Assembly: GCF_029784155.1 (NCBI RefSeq)
Contig: NC_073692.1
Location: 18,850,126-18,914,125, forward strand
Length of the DNA stretch: 64,000 nucleotides
DNA from: Uranotaenia lowii
Taxonomy: Eukaryota > Arthropoda > Insecta > Diptera > Culicidae
Direction of reading: 5' to 3'
In this document: one piece after another, positions 10,391 through 23,412 of the stretch
Position numbering within the stretch: the stretch's first letter is position 1
Layout: every line of letters begins with the position of its first letter
Made by a program: the position numbers and the translations under genes
Notes under the pieces: generated by a model
The model's input: the letters and a program-made list of their open reading frames with translations, nothing else
The model's database searches: none
Told to the model about the DNA's origin: nothing

Positions 10391-10543
10391 TGTATCCTAG
10401 GCGAGAATCGCAAACAGCAGTTGAGAATGATTTTTTTTCTCTAGTTTTCGCTGTTGGTTGTTTGTTTGAAAATGCAACTGACGTCACGAATTGTCATGGT
10501 AAGAATGTTTCCCAAAAAAAAAACTTCTACTAACACTGACTTA

Positions 10544-10864
10544 GAGCAAGTTCACTGGTGTTGGAAAAAAGTGGTAGAAATTTTGACACTTTTAGCAGAT
10601 TTTGAAAATTTTACCATGCAAAAAGGTTTTCAAGATCTTTGGGCGTTGTATTTTTTATAGCACTGTTTCTATTTCAGCCGTATGTGATAGTAATCGAGCT
10701 ATTTTTGCATCACAGCATGCGAAAATAGAAGACGTGTTGTAAAAAAAATTGAAGGCCGAACTCAATTGAGGATCTTGAAAATGTTTTTGCATGATAAAGT
10801 TTTGAATATGTGCCACAAGTATCAAAATTTCTACCACTTTTTCCCAACACCAATGAACTTGCTC
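10544..10864. mobile_element. Foldback MITE with TTA duplication, copy 1
   Basis: The ends are inverted: GAGCAAGTTCACTGGTGTTG on the left pairs with CAACACCAATGAACTTGCTC on the right. TTA flanks both sides (10541-10543 and 10865-10867). A 3-bp TWA duplication suggests PIF/Harbinger-type mobilisation, which is an inference. There is no coding capacity. Relatives are at 21908-22166, 23413-24685 and 24689-24806. Confidence 0.85.
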
Positions 10865-10867
10865 TTA

Positions 10868-11184
10868 GCACGGGATATACAGCGCCACCTGAGATATGTA
10901 TACAGGTTGCTATAGCAGTATCTCAATCCGAGAACAGTCATCAAAACTGAAGTGTGTTCAATGCCGTCGGTACTGTATGCCCGTTCAGTGACAGTCTGGG
11001 ACCTGGGTTGATATTTCTTCATGAAATTTTCACAAAATCTAGTTCAACTATTTAACTAACTAATACTCCACGAAATTTGAAGACTGTGCTTTGACTGGAA
11101 AAAAGATGCAACAATTTCCCTATCTTTTTTTGTGAGTAAATCGTTAGCTTGTATGCGTACCGTAAATGATAACAATTATTGTAA
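10868..11184. other. Unassigned spacer
   Basis: About 317 bp between the MITE and the Helitron-like element. I see no gene or repeat signature in it. Confidence 0.5.
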
Positions 11185-13188
11185 TCTATATATATAAAAA
11201 TGAATTTCTGTCTGTCTGTCTGTCTGTTCCCTATAGACTCGAAAACTACTGAACCGATTTGCTTGAAACTTGGCAGGTGGGGGTATTGGAGGCAGGGGAA
11301 GGTTCCTATTATGATTTGAGACCCCTCCCACTCTCATGAAGGGAGGGAGGGGCCTCCCAAACAAAAGACAATTTTTTGCAGAACTCGAAAACCCATCAAG
11401 CAAATGGTATCAAATTTGGCATGGGGTGGTATTTGGAAACGAGGAGTATTTCTATGAATATAAGGTACCCCTCCCTCCCTCTCAGTGGGGTTATAGGAAG
11501 GAGAGAGGGGGGGTACCTTACAATTTTTTATATAACTTGAAAACTAATCAAGATATTGGAACCAAATTTGGCACGGGAAGGTATTTGGATACGAAAAATA
11601 TTTCAATGATTATTTTAGACCCCTCCCTCTTTTCAGTAGAAAGGGGGAGGGGTCTCTTTCGTTATTTTTTTACATAACTCCAAAACTAATAAAGCAAATG
11701 GAACGAAATTTGGCATGGGAGGGTATTTGGATACGAAAAATATTTCTATGATTTTATGAGACCCATCCCTCTTCCCTGTAGGGAGATATAAAGGGGGGAG
11801 GGGGCCTCTTTTATAATTTTTTATATAACTCAAACACCAATAAAGCAAATGAAACCAAATTTGGCATGGGCGGGTATTTGGGAACGTGACATGTTCTAAT
11901 GATTGTTTGAGACCACTTCCTTCTTCCAGCGGGGAGAAAGGGAAGAGGGAGGGGAGTATCATACAATTTTTACTGCATAACTCGAGAACTACAACAGCAA
12001 ATGGAACCAAATTTGGCATGGAACGATATTTGGGTACGAGCAATGCTTCTATGAATATTTGGTATCCCTCACTCCTTCAAAGAGGTGGATGAAAAGGGGG
12101 AGGAGAGATCTTCCTTACAATTTTTAGTCTGACTGGAGAGCTGATCGAGCAAATATAACCATATTTGGCATGTAAGGATATTTGGATACAAGAAATGTTT
12201 CTATCATAAATTGAAGCCCCACCTTTTTTCAGTGGAAAGGTATACAGGGGAAAGGGGGGCTTCCATACAATTCCAACAAATTAAACCAAATTTGGCATCA
12301 AAAAGTATTTGAGTACGAAAAATACTTTTTCTATGTGAAACAATACCTTTCTTGCAGTAGAATGATGGAATTGGGATTATTGGAAGGGAAGAGGAAGCTT
12401 ACATTTAATTTTTTTTTACAAAATCCGAGAAATGGACAAAACTTAACATGGAAAATCATTTTGGTATGATTCTATGATTATCTGACTTACCATCCTCCTT
12501 TCAGTGAGTAGTTACATAGGAGAATGGAGGTGAGCTCAATACAATTTTGATAGCATAAGTTCTTAATTTATGCTAATGATGCCAACAAATGAAGACAAAT
12601 ATGGCATGGAAAGGTACTTGATTACGAGATATGTTTCTACGATTGTTATAGACCTTTACGCTTTACAGTGTAGAGAGGGGAAGAAAGGAGGAGGCTACAT
12701 ATACATTTTGTTGTAAGGCTTAAAAACTTATCAACCAATGGAACTATACTTGATATAAGAGAATTTTTGGGAACGAAAAAAATGGGTATGATTATTAAAG
12801 ATCACGACCTCCATTCAGCAGGGGGTGAAGGGAAGGACAGGGGAGAGGGCTCTCTGATCAGTTTTTTAGCATGAATCCAGAACATATTAAGAAAAAACAA
12901 TCATATTATATAAATAAGATTGTTTGAGAACGATTAATTTGAGACATTTCAGACAGATTAAAATTATCAAATCATTAACACAAATTTGTAGAGCAAGATT
13001 CAGAATATAAGTTTAAGTTATCTTTGCGTTGCAATTTGAAACTCCAGCTGCAGCCCTCATTTTATAGCGGTTGCGGTTATGTTAAAATTTGATTTAAAAT
13101 AATAATAAAAAAACAATAAAAATTTTAATAATTTTTGAAAATATCATTTGAATTTGAAAGGTGTAGCAAAGCACACCGGGTCAGCTAG
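11185..13188 (+). mobile_element. Non-autonomous Helitron-like element with internal tandem array
   Basis: The element starts TCTATATATATAAAAATG and ends GGGTCAGCTAG. It sits between A and T with no target duplication, matching the Helitron rule of 5' TC, 3' CTRR and insertion into AT. No Rep/helicase gene is present. The interior is a tandem array of ~150-bp units. I did not confirm a 3' hairpin of standard form, so the Helitron label rests on the termini. Confidence 0.65.
11215..12900 (+). repeat. ~150-bp tandem array inside the Helitron-like element
   Basis: About eleven units recur. Each has an AACTCGAAAACTAAT-like start, a CCAAATTTGGCATGG core, a GGATACGAAAAATATTTCTA segment and a purine-rich or pyrimidine-rich GGGAGGGG/CCCCTCCC end. 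Unit starts lie near 11235, 11378, 11530, 11675, 11825, 11976 and 12127, then become increasingly diverged to about 12870. The first repeats follow a short (TCTG)n run at 11208-11226. Confidence 0.85.
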
Positions 13189-16100
13189 TGACCCTATAAA
13201 ATTAATCGCCCAATTTCGTTCAGTGTATGTTGGGGTCAATGAAAGTTTTGATCGCTATCTCCGATCTTCCGGTAGAAAAAAGTCTCGCTTAAAAAAACTT
13301 TCAACTTTTGCTTTGTTTCGCCATATCGCATTTTTTCAATGAATCAATAAAAAAAAAACTAAAATTTTAGTTTTTTCTCGATAATGTGATTATTGTTTTC
13401 ATAGAACATACTTTGTCAAAAATCTCAGTTCTTCAGTATATTGGTTGGATCATTATGATGATTGGAATGTGCGTTTCGGGTTATATTTACCCGAACAGCT
13501 TTGGAAGTTTAATATCGGCCTTTTTTATCATTTTTGTGATTTATATCAATTTATTCATATCAATGTAGTTTTAATTATTTTAATCTTCTTTTTCTTTACT
13601 CTGGTTTGGAGCGGAGGAGCTCCTAAAGGAGGGCTAGTGATTTAGAGTGTATGTATGTCCATTATTTAAATCGATATTGCCATTTTAGATTCTTTTTTAT
13701 AATTTTCATTTTTGTAATTTTTGTCAGTGCTATATTTTCTTCAATATTGGCTGATATGAATAAAGCTCTAGTAATTGCTTTTGCTATTTTCGAGCAGTTT
13801 TGTGAGTCAAATACTTCGAATGGCATAAATATTTTGAATCCGGAGCTGGTTGAAAGTAAATGTTCTACTCTTTTCATATCTAGTTGAGCAAATGGTTTTA
13901 AATTTTGCCATTCTAAAGTTCGAGCTAAGTAAAAGCTATCGAAGCAATTGCTATTTTCTTATTCATACCACCTATTGTCATTTTAATCATTTTTGTCATT
14001 TCTCTCATTTTAATCAATTCCGTCATTTCGGAATTTAAAAAAAAAATGTAATTTTTTTTCTTTATTCCCGTTTGTGTTCCACACTTGGTATAAATAGTCA
14101 TTGAAATTTTATTTTCCCCTTTTTGTCCCCAAGTGCGATTATGCTGAAAATTTACACAGGTAAGTTTTTTGGTTGGACCAATCTACAAAATCTTTATGGT
14201 CGGTTTTTGAAATTCGATGACGAAATTTTCCCATACATCCATTGCCACCATACTACATACACAATGCATATTGTTTTTCATAAATTTGAACGCTTGATTA
14301 CCTTCTCGGCGAAGAAGAAATATAGCCCCCCACCTTTGCTGCCCAAAAATAAACAACCCCGCACTCTTGTTGAAGCACGCGGAATATTTATGATTGATCA
14401 CCCCTCGAGTACCACCGATCCAACAAGCGAAGACCAAACAACCGTAATCGAGGAAACCATTTAAACAATATTACAAACAAATCATTTGCAAATAACATAA
14501 CCTCACTTCCGTTTTGCTGCCACACACCGGTTCCGGAGATAATAAAGATGAGCTTATCGGAAGCGGCCGCGTGCCGGAACGTCGTTCGCAATATTCCACT
14601 CGCACACTTCATCATCTATAGGAGCTGTGGCCAGGAAAAATAATCCGGAAGGAAAAACCTGGACTCGGAGGCGGGGTGTATTGATGTTCCTCACACGATA
14701 TAGGAAAGTTTTCTTTCTCAATAGCCAATTTCCGGCCAACCTCGCACCCACATACATAAATATACATTGAATCGTTCCGTGCGACTCTGTTCCTGGCACC
14801 AATGCTAAAGGGCCTGTCTGGTACCTGGTAGTTGGTTTATTTCGTTCCCAAGAATTGGCGCGAGGGTGGATCATTTGGCACGGAAATGGGATTATTAACT
14901 GCTAACACGAAAACTAGCTTCCGTCCTGGATGGAAGTCGAAGAGCTGGAAGGCTGTTGATTTGATGTCTCAATTGACTTCCGAAAATCGTTCCAAAATAA
15001 CAGGGAGGTGGGTGGCGTGGAAGGCGACAAACGGCAGGCGCCTTGAATTATGATGGATTCGGGCGAGGTCAGGAGTCGTCTATTTGCGATTTACTGGCGT
15101 TTAGGAAATATACATTTCGAGTAATGATAAACGGTACTTCGTTTACCGGTGATATAGAGAGGGATTGGAATCAATCAGTCACTACACAACATGATTGAAA
15201 TATTTCATATTTTATTTGTTTTATCGTTCTGTGGATAAGTACGTTCGATGTGATGCAACAGGAATTCGACCGTTGAATTGATTGATTTAGAATTAATGAT
15301 ATTTTTGAGGGGTTAGAGGCCAGCTCAACAATCAAAAGCAAACCTATACTTCAGATAAGCAAATTTGAACTTTTTTTGTGTGTTGATTCTTTTGCAGGTT
15401 TCTTGAACAGATTTAGGAGGAACAGCAACATTCAACTTAAAAAAAATATATATTTATGATAAACAGCCACAATTTAATGTCTTTGCGTAAGCAAAGATTT
15501 TGAATAAGAAAAATTAAACAAACATACACTTTGCATATAAAAAAATTTACACTGATCTATTCCAAAACAGTCTGAGGTTATTTGATAATAATACCAACTT
15601 GTTATTTCAAGACAATTGACCATCCTCATAGTCAAAAGGGAAAAAAAACGAAAAGTTGCATGAATGCCTTTTGCCAAGCAACAAGTTTAAATGATTTCAT
15701 TTATTGCGACAAACTTTTCTTACTCAAAAATGGATAAATCCATCATGAGCGTGTATTCCATTTAGAGAACGAAGTTGTAATTCAAGGTCTCTTAAAACGA
15801 TCTTAAAACTGTTTATTGAAATTGTTTTATTACAACATTTTTCTAACTGGCATAAAACAATGTTAAAACTGTTTCACAACTGCTTAAAGATTTTCAATAT
15901 TTACTTACTAAACGCCCTGTTGATTGTGGAATTCAATCGAAATGAAAAATACTAGACATTTTCAACAAATTTGACAATGTTTGCGATACTATTTGTTGTA
16001 TAGATAATGAATTTCAATGCACAAAACAATAATTGCATCATTAGAGCAATTGAATATGTTCCTTAAATTATTATTTTTTAAATGAAAAAATGCTTAAATA

Positions 16101-16413
16101 TTGTCAACCGTGATTTTCTTTGAGTCGCGCTTATGTTTTGATGCTATTTCGTATATATTTCACTAGAAATTTGAGGTTGCAGGAAGTTTCATGTTAAGAT
16201 ATATTGAAATGAATTTTTTTTTTAAATAATTTAAATGGAATCTTCACAAATCACCGAACGCTTGGGAAAGTAAGTGATAACACGAGAAAAAAAAAATCAC
16301 GGAACAAAAAGCTCCCACAGTAAAATTCCTATCAGATTCCACGATGTAGTTTTAAAAGAGCTGTGGGTAGTCTTAAGAGAGTTCTGATGGATTTCTTAAA
16401 GCTATGTCTATAA
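13189..16413. other. AT-rich intergenic DNA without a recognised gene
   Basis: Short open frames occur here (for example 14123-14464) but none has a motif or homology I recognise. At 13976-14030 there are scattered TTTTGTCATTT-like 9-mers resembling the large satellite at 51055-57390. The part from 14500 to 15170 is less AT-rich and may be unique sequence. Confidence 0.45.
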
Positions 16414-16421
16414 GGTCGAAT

Positions 16422-18248
16422 CAAGGCCGGATTAAGGGGGGGGGGGGGCAAAAGGGGCAATTGCCCCGGGCCCCCCGGCTCAGGGGGGCCCCCCGAGGAA
16501 AAAAAGTTCTACATTACTTAAATCATACTACTTCAATTTCTTCTAATCTATGGAAAGAAATCAAAACTAGAAAACCGGAACGAAAACTTGAAATATAACA
16601 ACAAGGGGCCTCCGTGAAATAATATCGAGAAAAGTTTTTCAAGTTAAGGGGGCCCCCTAGAGAAAGTAGGGAAGAAGTTCTCCCACATTTTGCGGGATGA
16701 GAATATCAAAATTTAGGTATTGTATTTCAAAATTTTCAGCTCATAATCTGGGCAAAAATATTGTAAACCAAATTCGAAAAAATTAAAAAAGAATATTAGG
16801 CAAAACATCCCCAATTTTCATTTTTTATTCATCGAAACGTGTTAGCTCACAGTGCTAATAGAGAACAGAGAAGCTTTCTGATACACATTTAAGAATTTTA
16901 CCCGGGCAGTATCCGGGTTAATACCGGGTATTATTATAAATTATCACTTTCAATCATTATTATTGAACTTTCCGTTGGTTTATAAATTGTAAACCGCTTT
17001 CGCTTTCTATTTTTGAAAATAAATGCTTAAAAATCTGTAGTTGCTTATATTGGACCGGTCGACACTACAGAGTTTCTTTATTGAATTTCCATCACAAATT
17101 CTGCCTTAGACTTAAAATTCGTATTAGAACATTTTCAACTGATTTAATTCAAAATTTTATCATTTACTGAAGTAAATATTCTGAATTCAGTATATCATTT
17201 CCCAAATGATCATTCTCAAATTATCATAAAAACGATCTAATAGTTGAATTGCCAATATCATTGAGTAATTTTCTTAACATAAATATTTCAATGTTTTTAA
17301 TCTTATCTTTATCCAGATTCAATTAATTGAGATTTTCTTGTGGTGTTTCTTCAGTTACTGAAGTTCAGATTCCTTGTTTTCCTGAACTCAGGATCTTTGT
17401 TTAAGGTAATAAACTCATTTGGATTCCTTTTTTCAATGATAACTGATTCTGAAATTTAAACATTTAATCTCTATTCCGATTTTATTTTCAATCGCTCATT
17501 TTTGCACTTGAGCTTAAAAGGCATTCAATTAAATTTTTGTCACATTTAGAATAATAATTTGATAACCTTTTTTTTTATCTGATGAGAATCATATTCATAA
17601 ACATATTCATAAACGTTTTTTTTTGTGTTTCAAAGATATAAAACTGAAGTTCACATGAGGTGAAATTTCTGCTTTGGCTCTGATTGTAACTTTGAATCTT
17701 TTTTTTTCAAACTAAATAAATATTTTTTCTTCAAAACTTAATTTGAAATTATGAATTAGAGTTGAGACAACAAATTGTGGTTCGGAATATAACCTGATTT
17801 TTATTCTTGAATTCTTAAACTTTTATATTTGTATCTCTATGGATTTTAAGTTTAATTATTTTATTTATTTTTTTGAATTTTGTCTTCTATTTTTTTAAAT
17901 CATGGTTGAATTGTCATGAGGTAAATATTTCCCGATGAAACAAAAATGAGAAATAAATTTTGCATTTTTCAGCTCATATCAGAGCATTCATTTTTTTTTT
18001 AAATTTCTAAACTCTTCCGCGATGTTTGGATGTGATTAATTAACAATTTTTATTTAAAGTTACCAAAAACTATCTTCTAGGCAGACAACATGGCCATATG
18101 AAGACAGTATACTGAACTCATCTACAGTTCTTTTACACATTTGAAATGTTTTGTATTCTCTGGGATAGCATTTGATAAAAAAAATCGAATCATAGGGGCC
18201 CCCCGAGAAATATTGCCCCGGGCCCCCCGATGGCTTAATCCGGCCCTG
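16422..18248 (+). mobile_element. Non-autonomous hAT-type element, copy 1 (CAGGGCCGGATTAAG family)
   Basis: An 8-bp duplication, GGTCGAAT at 16414-16421 and 18249-18256, brackets the element. Ends are CAAGGCCGGATTAAG on the left and CAGGGCCGGATTAAG on the right when reverse-complemented. Subterminal G/C-rich blocks (GGGGCAATTGCCCCGGGCC) flank an AT-rich, non-coding core. A second copy lies inverted at 37798-39740. Confidence 0.93.
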
Positions 18249-18256
18249 GGTCGAAT

Positions 18257-18818
18257 AAAACTATTCTGTTAGATGTTTTATTATAGCTTATAGAATTTGC
18301 TTTGCTAAAAGCTTTAATTTTTGGGATTTCTGATTTTCAGATGAATAAGAAAGAAAAACCATAAACCATAACCATTTTAAACATTTTTGATTACATATAT
18401 TTTAACAAAACTGTTAAAAATCTTGTTTGAATTTTTATTTTTTTTTGTCTTTGTAAAATAATAACATTTCCATGTCATGTGTCAGAAGCGGATTACTCTC
18501 AAACTGCACTGATTTGATATGTTGATCTATCAGCCATTTCCTCAATCGGCCGTATGCACATATGTATTTCCCAATATGCGCATTCAGGAACACTTCCTCC
18601 AATTAAAATTTCGCGTAAGTTGTAGGTGATTTTCATAAACCACCAATTCTTATAGGAGCGCGTTTTCATATTCTTCTCGTAGCATGTACGTGAAGTTCAA
18701 TTGGATAAAAACTATGTAGTTTTTCACGTAGCCACGACGTGCAAATTATTTTGCGTGTAGATATGAATCATAACGAATAAATTAATAACTTACCGCCAAC
18801 TGAACTAACTTTGGTAAA
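18257..18818. other. Unassigned intergenic DNA
   Basis: No gene, repeat boundary or RNA signature is recognised in these ~560 bp. Confidence 0.45.
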
Positions 18819-18843
18819 TATAGGAAATATCAAACCTGGAACA

Positions 18844-21528
18844 GAGTGCTAAGTTGGCCTTGCTCGAGTACGGTCGCATGTTTTTCCGTGGTCGCGTTTT
18901 GCTTCGTGATTCCTCAAAATATATTTTTTCATTACCTTCATGACCAAGTTTCAATAAGTTGCAGTGAATTCTTTTACATCATCGGCGTTTTTGTTCAATG
19001 TGAATATATTTTTACACGGTTCACAGCTTTGACTACAGCTACTGGATTCTAACTTGCATTTGTGTAGATTTGAGAAGAAAATGCACGTTCTGGAATTGTG
19101 AAAAATATACGATTTCAGTCGATTTGAATCGCGTATCCAGTTAAATTTCTTTTCAAATAGTGATAAAAAGGGAAACTTTCCACTTATTATTGAAAAGTAC
19201 CCTGATTGTGCGTTTTGTGACAGGAAGAAACATGTGGTAGGAGAGAAAAAAACTCAAATTCCAGCGCCCGGTGGGAGTGGTTTTTTTGGTGGCCTGCTAA
19301 GCTTAACTGAAAAAGTGCTAACAATTTTTAAAATCCGGAAGATTGAAATTGATCAAGTGATAGGTTAATCTAGACGGATGGAACGAGTTCAGTGACCACC
19401 ATCACCTTCGGAGCTTCAAAAAGTGGACTCCTTCGTGGATTCAAGGACCAGCGTTTCAAGGAGGACTTTCAGATCAACATTTAGCATATTTTATAACATT
19501 TTTGGTGAGCCCGTTCCATTTTTCACTTTTGTTTTTTATTGCTGTTTGACTTTTCAGTTTTATTTTTGAAACAATGCAACATTCGTATTTAAATTAAGTG
19601 TATCTTAAAGATTTCCTGTTTTTATTTCAAACTGACATTGTTGATACCTCAGTATCAAATTTAAGTTATTAAAATAAGGCTTCTCTAAGTTGATCCATGA
19701 TGCAAAACTACTTTTTATTTTGAAATAATTTACTATCAAAAAAAATTTGAACATTATTTTGTACATGCAATGAAGCTCAAAAAGAGGCAAAGAGAAGAAA
19801 GAATTGAAGAATTTTCAAAATGGTATTGATCACGAAAAATAGTTTGAGAAGTTTTTGTCGGCATACTATGAAAAATACATTCAATTCAAAATATTGTTTT
19901 TTTTCAACCATAAAAGCTTTTTGATAATTCTTTGATTTAACAGGGATCGCTGTTAGGGAAAAAAGGCTAGTTGGATAGGGATGAAATGTGGATGGTAATA
20001 ATTTTCTTTCAATACTTAACTCAATATATATTTATTTAACGTTTATCGAATGCCTCGTAGAAGTAGGAGTTTACTTATGAAATGTCTAGGAGCATAGAAG
20101 GTGTAGGAAAATACGATCGCACCATTGACCAAAATGGATCCTGATCCTGATTAACTGAAAAAGTGCTAACAATTTTTAAAATCCGGAAGATTGAAATTGA
20201 TCAAGTGATAGGTTAATCTAGACGGATGGAACGAGTTCAGTGACCACCATCACCTTCGGAGCTTCAAAAAGTGGACTCCTTCGTGGATTCAAGGACCAGC
20301 GTTTCAAGGAGGACTTTCAGATCAACATTTAGCATATTTTATAACATTTTTGGTGAGCCCGTTCCATTTTTCACTTTTGTTTTTTATTGCTGTTTGACTT
20401 TTCAGTTTTATTTTTGAAACAATGCAACATTCGTATTTAAATTAAGTGTATCTTAAAGATTTCCTGTTTTTATTTCAAACTGACATTGTTGATACCTCAG
20501 TATCAAATTTAAGTTATTAAAATAAGGCTTCTCTAAGTTGATCCATGATGCAAAACTACTTTTTATTTTGAAATAATTTACTATCAAAAAAAATTTGAAC
20601 ATTATTTTGTACATGCAATGAAGCTCAAAAAGAGGCAAAGAGAAGAAAGAATTGAAGAATTTTCAAAATGGTATTGATCACGAAAAATAGTTTGAGAAGT
20701 TTTTGTCGGCATACTATGAAAAATACATTCAATTCAAAATATTGTTTTTTTTCAACCATAAAAGCTTTTTGATAATTCTTTGATTTAACAGGGATCGCTG
20801 TTAGGGAAAAAAGGCTAGTTGGATAGGGATGAAATGTGGATGGTAATAATTTTCTTTCAATACTTAACTCAATATATATTTATTTAACGTTTATCGAATG
20901 CCTCGTAGAAGTAGGAGTTTACTTATGAAATGTCTAGGAGCATAGAAGGTGTAGGAAAATACGATCGCACCATTGACCAAAATAGATCCTGATCTTTACC
21001 TTTTTCCAACTAACACAACCCCTTCCTTTGATACTTGAATATAGATTCGAAGACGTACAGACGGTTTGCATAGTTGGTGATACTTACTTTTTTCTGGTTC
21101 TGACTATTTCAAAATTATTTTTGTAGTATGCAGAAGCATGAAGTTGCTAGTTGAACCTAAAGAGTATCAAACTAACATTCCTTCCTTTTCCCCATTGACT
21201 ACTAGGACGTGGCCGGCGCCGTTATTAATCATTTCAAAAACGGAGAGCATGAGTTTTGTACATTGAGAATGAACTGCTAATCCCAAGCACCATTCTTTTG
21301 GACTTTGTGCAAAATTGATGTCCTCGATTAATCACGGAGTAGCAACCATTGGCGACGTGGAACTTGTCTGCTTAGCCACGCCAGTAATCATGGAATTCGA
21401 AATGCGCATGAATTGATAAAAAATAACAAAAAAGTCATCTTTTTTTTTAAGTACGTAATTAAATAACATTTCGAGTTCAATGATTTAAGTTGGATATGAG
21501 TAGTCAAACAAGCTAAGCTAAGCTAAGC
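18844..21528 (+). mobile_element. Putative non-autonomous non-LTR retroelement
   Basis: A 25-bp sequence containing GGAAATATCAAACCTGGAAC occurs at 18819-18843 and 21529-21553, consistent with a long target-site duplication. The right end carries an (AGCTA)n tail, CAAGCTAAGCTAAGCTAAGC, just before the second copy; short tandem 3' tails are common in insect non-LTR elements. There is no reverse-transcriptase frame, so any mobilisation was in trans. The interior holds an 848-bp tandem duplication. Part of it (about 20880-21095) is recognisably related to 37386-37580. Confidence 0.6.
19303..20998 (+). repeat. 848-bp tandem duplication
   Basis: Copy 1 is 19303-20150 and copy 2 is 20151-20998, at a constant 848-bp offset. 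They appear nearly identical apart from a base or two near the right edge (AAAATGGATCC versus AAAATAGATCC). The identical 61-codon minus-strand frames in both are by-products of the duplication, not genes. Confidence 0.97.
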
Positions 21529-21553
21529 TATAGGAAATATCAAACCTGGAACA

Positions 21554-21907
21554 TGATTTAGAAAACGAGCATATGAACAAAGCCAAGCCACAACATAATT
21601 TAAAGAAGCCCCTTATTTGTACGACGATTACGTCGAATTAATCTGCTGAAGGTGGACGAAATCAACGGAGAATCGGATCGGGCACAAACAATAAAGCATG
21701 CAATTATTGATCACTCTGATCCACTTATTCAGGAAAAATTCACAATCTTTCAATAGGAAACTACTTAAACTTCAAAAATTTAATTTCCTCTGTGACACGG
21801 AGCGCAAAAAAAAAACACGTGCGATACCAACAAACCATCGCCTACTTCTCCTCGTATACCCGGCTAGCACTTCACTAATGCTAAAACCGTCAATCTTCAT
21901 CGTTGGC
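21554..21907. other. Unassigned intergenic DNA
   Basis: No recognisable gene; a 114-codon frame crossing into the following MITE has no motif. Confidence 0.4.
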
Positions 21908-22166
21908 TTAGCAAGTTCACTGGTGTTGGGAAAAAGTGGTATAAATTTTGACATTTTGAAAATTTTACCATGCAAAAAGGTTTTCATAATCTTGGGGCGT
22001 TGTATTTTTTTGAAACACTGTTTCTATTTCAGCCGTATGTGATAGAAATATTGCTCTTTTTGCATCACAGCATGCGAAAATACAACACGTGTTGTAAAAA
22101 AACTAGAAGGCCACAGATGGCAAAATTTTCAAAATGTGCCGTAAAAGTCAAAATTTCTACCACTTA
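21908..22166. mobile_element. Foldback MITE copy 2, right end truncated
   Basis: The segment matches copy 1 (10544-10864) from GCAAGTTCACTGGTGTTGGG through the central CACAGCATGCGAAAATA to TCAAAATTTCTACCACTT. It then stops before the terminal CAACACCAGTGAACTTGCTC. Confidence 0.85.
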
Positions 22167-23409
22167 GAACCCTTAGAACCACACAGAATAACAAAAATTG
22201 AAGATATAAAAAAAAAGATGAGAATACTGGAAACGCCAAAATTACGATAATGCAAATATGGTCAGTGATGCAAAGATGATGAAATAAAAAACATTAAAAA
22301 GTGACAAAAAAAAAAAAAAAACAAATATGACTAATACAAAAAAGGGGAAAAATGATGAAAAAAATTAAAACTACTATAGAACAAAAATTGTAACAAGTTT
22401 TTTGTCATTTGTCATGTTTGTTATTTTCTGTAATTTTTGCAATTTTTTTTCTGGTAGTGAAATATACCTATCTTTAAAATTTTTATAATCTTTTTAATTT
22501 TTTTTTTGAATTTTTCTTATTTATGAATTATGTCACATCATTGATCATATATGTAATTTTTGTTCAAAACTCGGTGTAATTGTCATTTAAATTGAATTTC
22601 TACCCCATATTTTTAAGAGAACTCGTTTTAATTTATCGTTGTTTTGTTTTTTTTTTAATTTTAGACCACGCTATTTTAGAATGGATGAACCATCAAAGTG
22701 AATATGAAAATTTAAGATGATTTATAAACATTTCAAACATTCCAAACATTACATCGATTAACATGTTGTTTGGAGCGATTCGTGATTTAAGTTACGCGAG
22801 GTACAATATTTCGGAACTGTATGTCCTCATAGTTTTTTCAAATTTTTTCATCATAAATAATTCAGTACTCTAAAAGAATTCAAACAATTTTAATGCATCA
22901 AAAATTCAGTTAGCCATTATTAAATCTAAAAAAGGATTTATTTATAAGTAAAAAAAGTTGTTTCCAGTGACATTTTTGTTGTCGAAGAATTCATAGTCCA
23001 TGCAGTAGAGGTGTAAACCTATCCTGCTTTATTTCGAAGTTGAGCTCAAAGTTTGAGATAACTGAATATTAAATACGATAACAGTTTGATTTGAAGATGT
23101 CACACATTGACAGAAGGGCGTTTTTGATTGCTGCTCCGTCAATTGAAAATGTCCAGAAGTACCCATGTACATATAGGAAAACTAAACTAGCAGTTTCGAT
23201 CAATCGATCCGGAAGCTGACTCCGTGTCGCTTCCAGTAATGAGCACATGGCCTGTCTCCGGAATAAAGAGAGAAATGATTATAACAAAGGTGGTTCCAGA
23301 TTCAATACGACCACAACAATGTTCCAGTTTGAAGTTGTGGGCGGATGCAATCTGACAGCTGACGGGAGACTGCAGTGAAGGGTTCGAGAAGTTTGTAGGT
23401 TTTGATAAA
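22167..23409. other. AT-rich DNA, no gene recognised
   Basis: Mostly homopolymer-rich sequence. A short piece at 22790-22815 (GTTACGCGAGGTACAATATT) matches the arms of the long-TIR element at 42939-44733 and may be a relic of that family. Confidence 0.5.
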
Positions 23410-23412
23410 TTA

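Noticed and set aside
11215..12900. Array that could be mistaken for a CRISPR or a coding repeat
   Set aside because: Units are ~150 bp, contiguous and diverging, without spacers, in a eukaryotic transposon context.
14123..14464. 113-codon plus-strand frame
   Set aside because: No recognisable domain, no clear start, and overlapped by an 84-codon frame on the other strand; left as unassigned.
19605..20638. Two identical 61-codon minus-strand frames suggesting a duplicated gene
   Set aside because: They lie at identical offsets in the two 848-bp tandem copies of a non-coding element; no motif, no coding signature.
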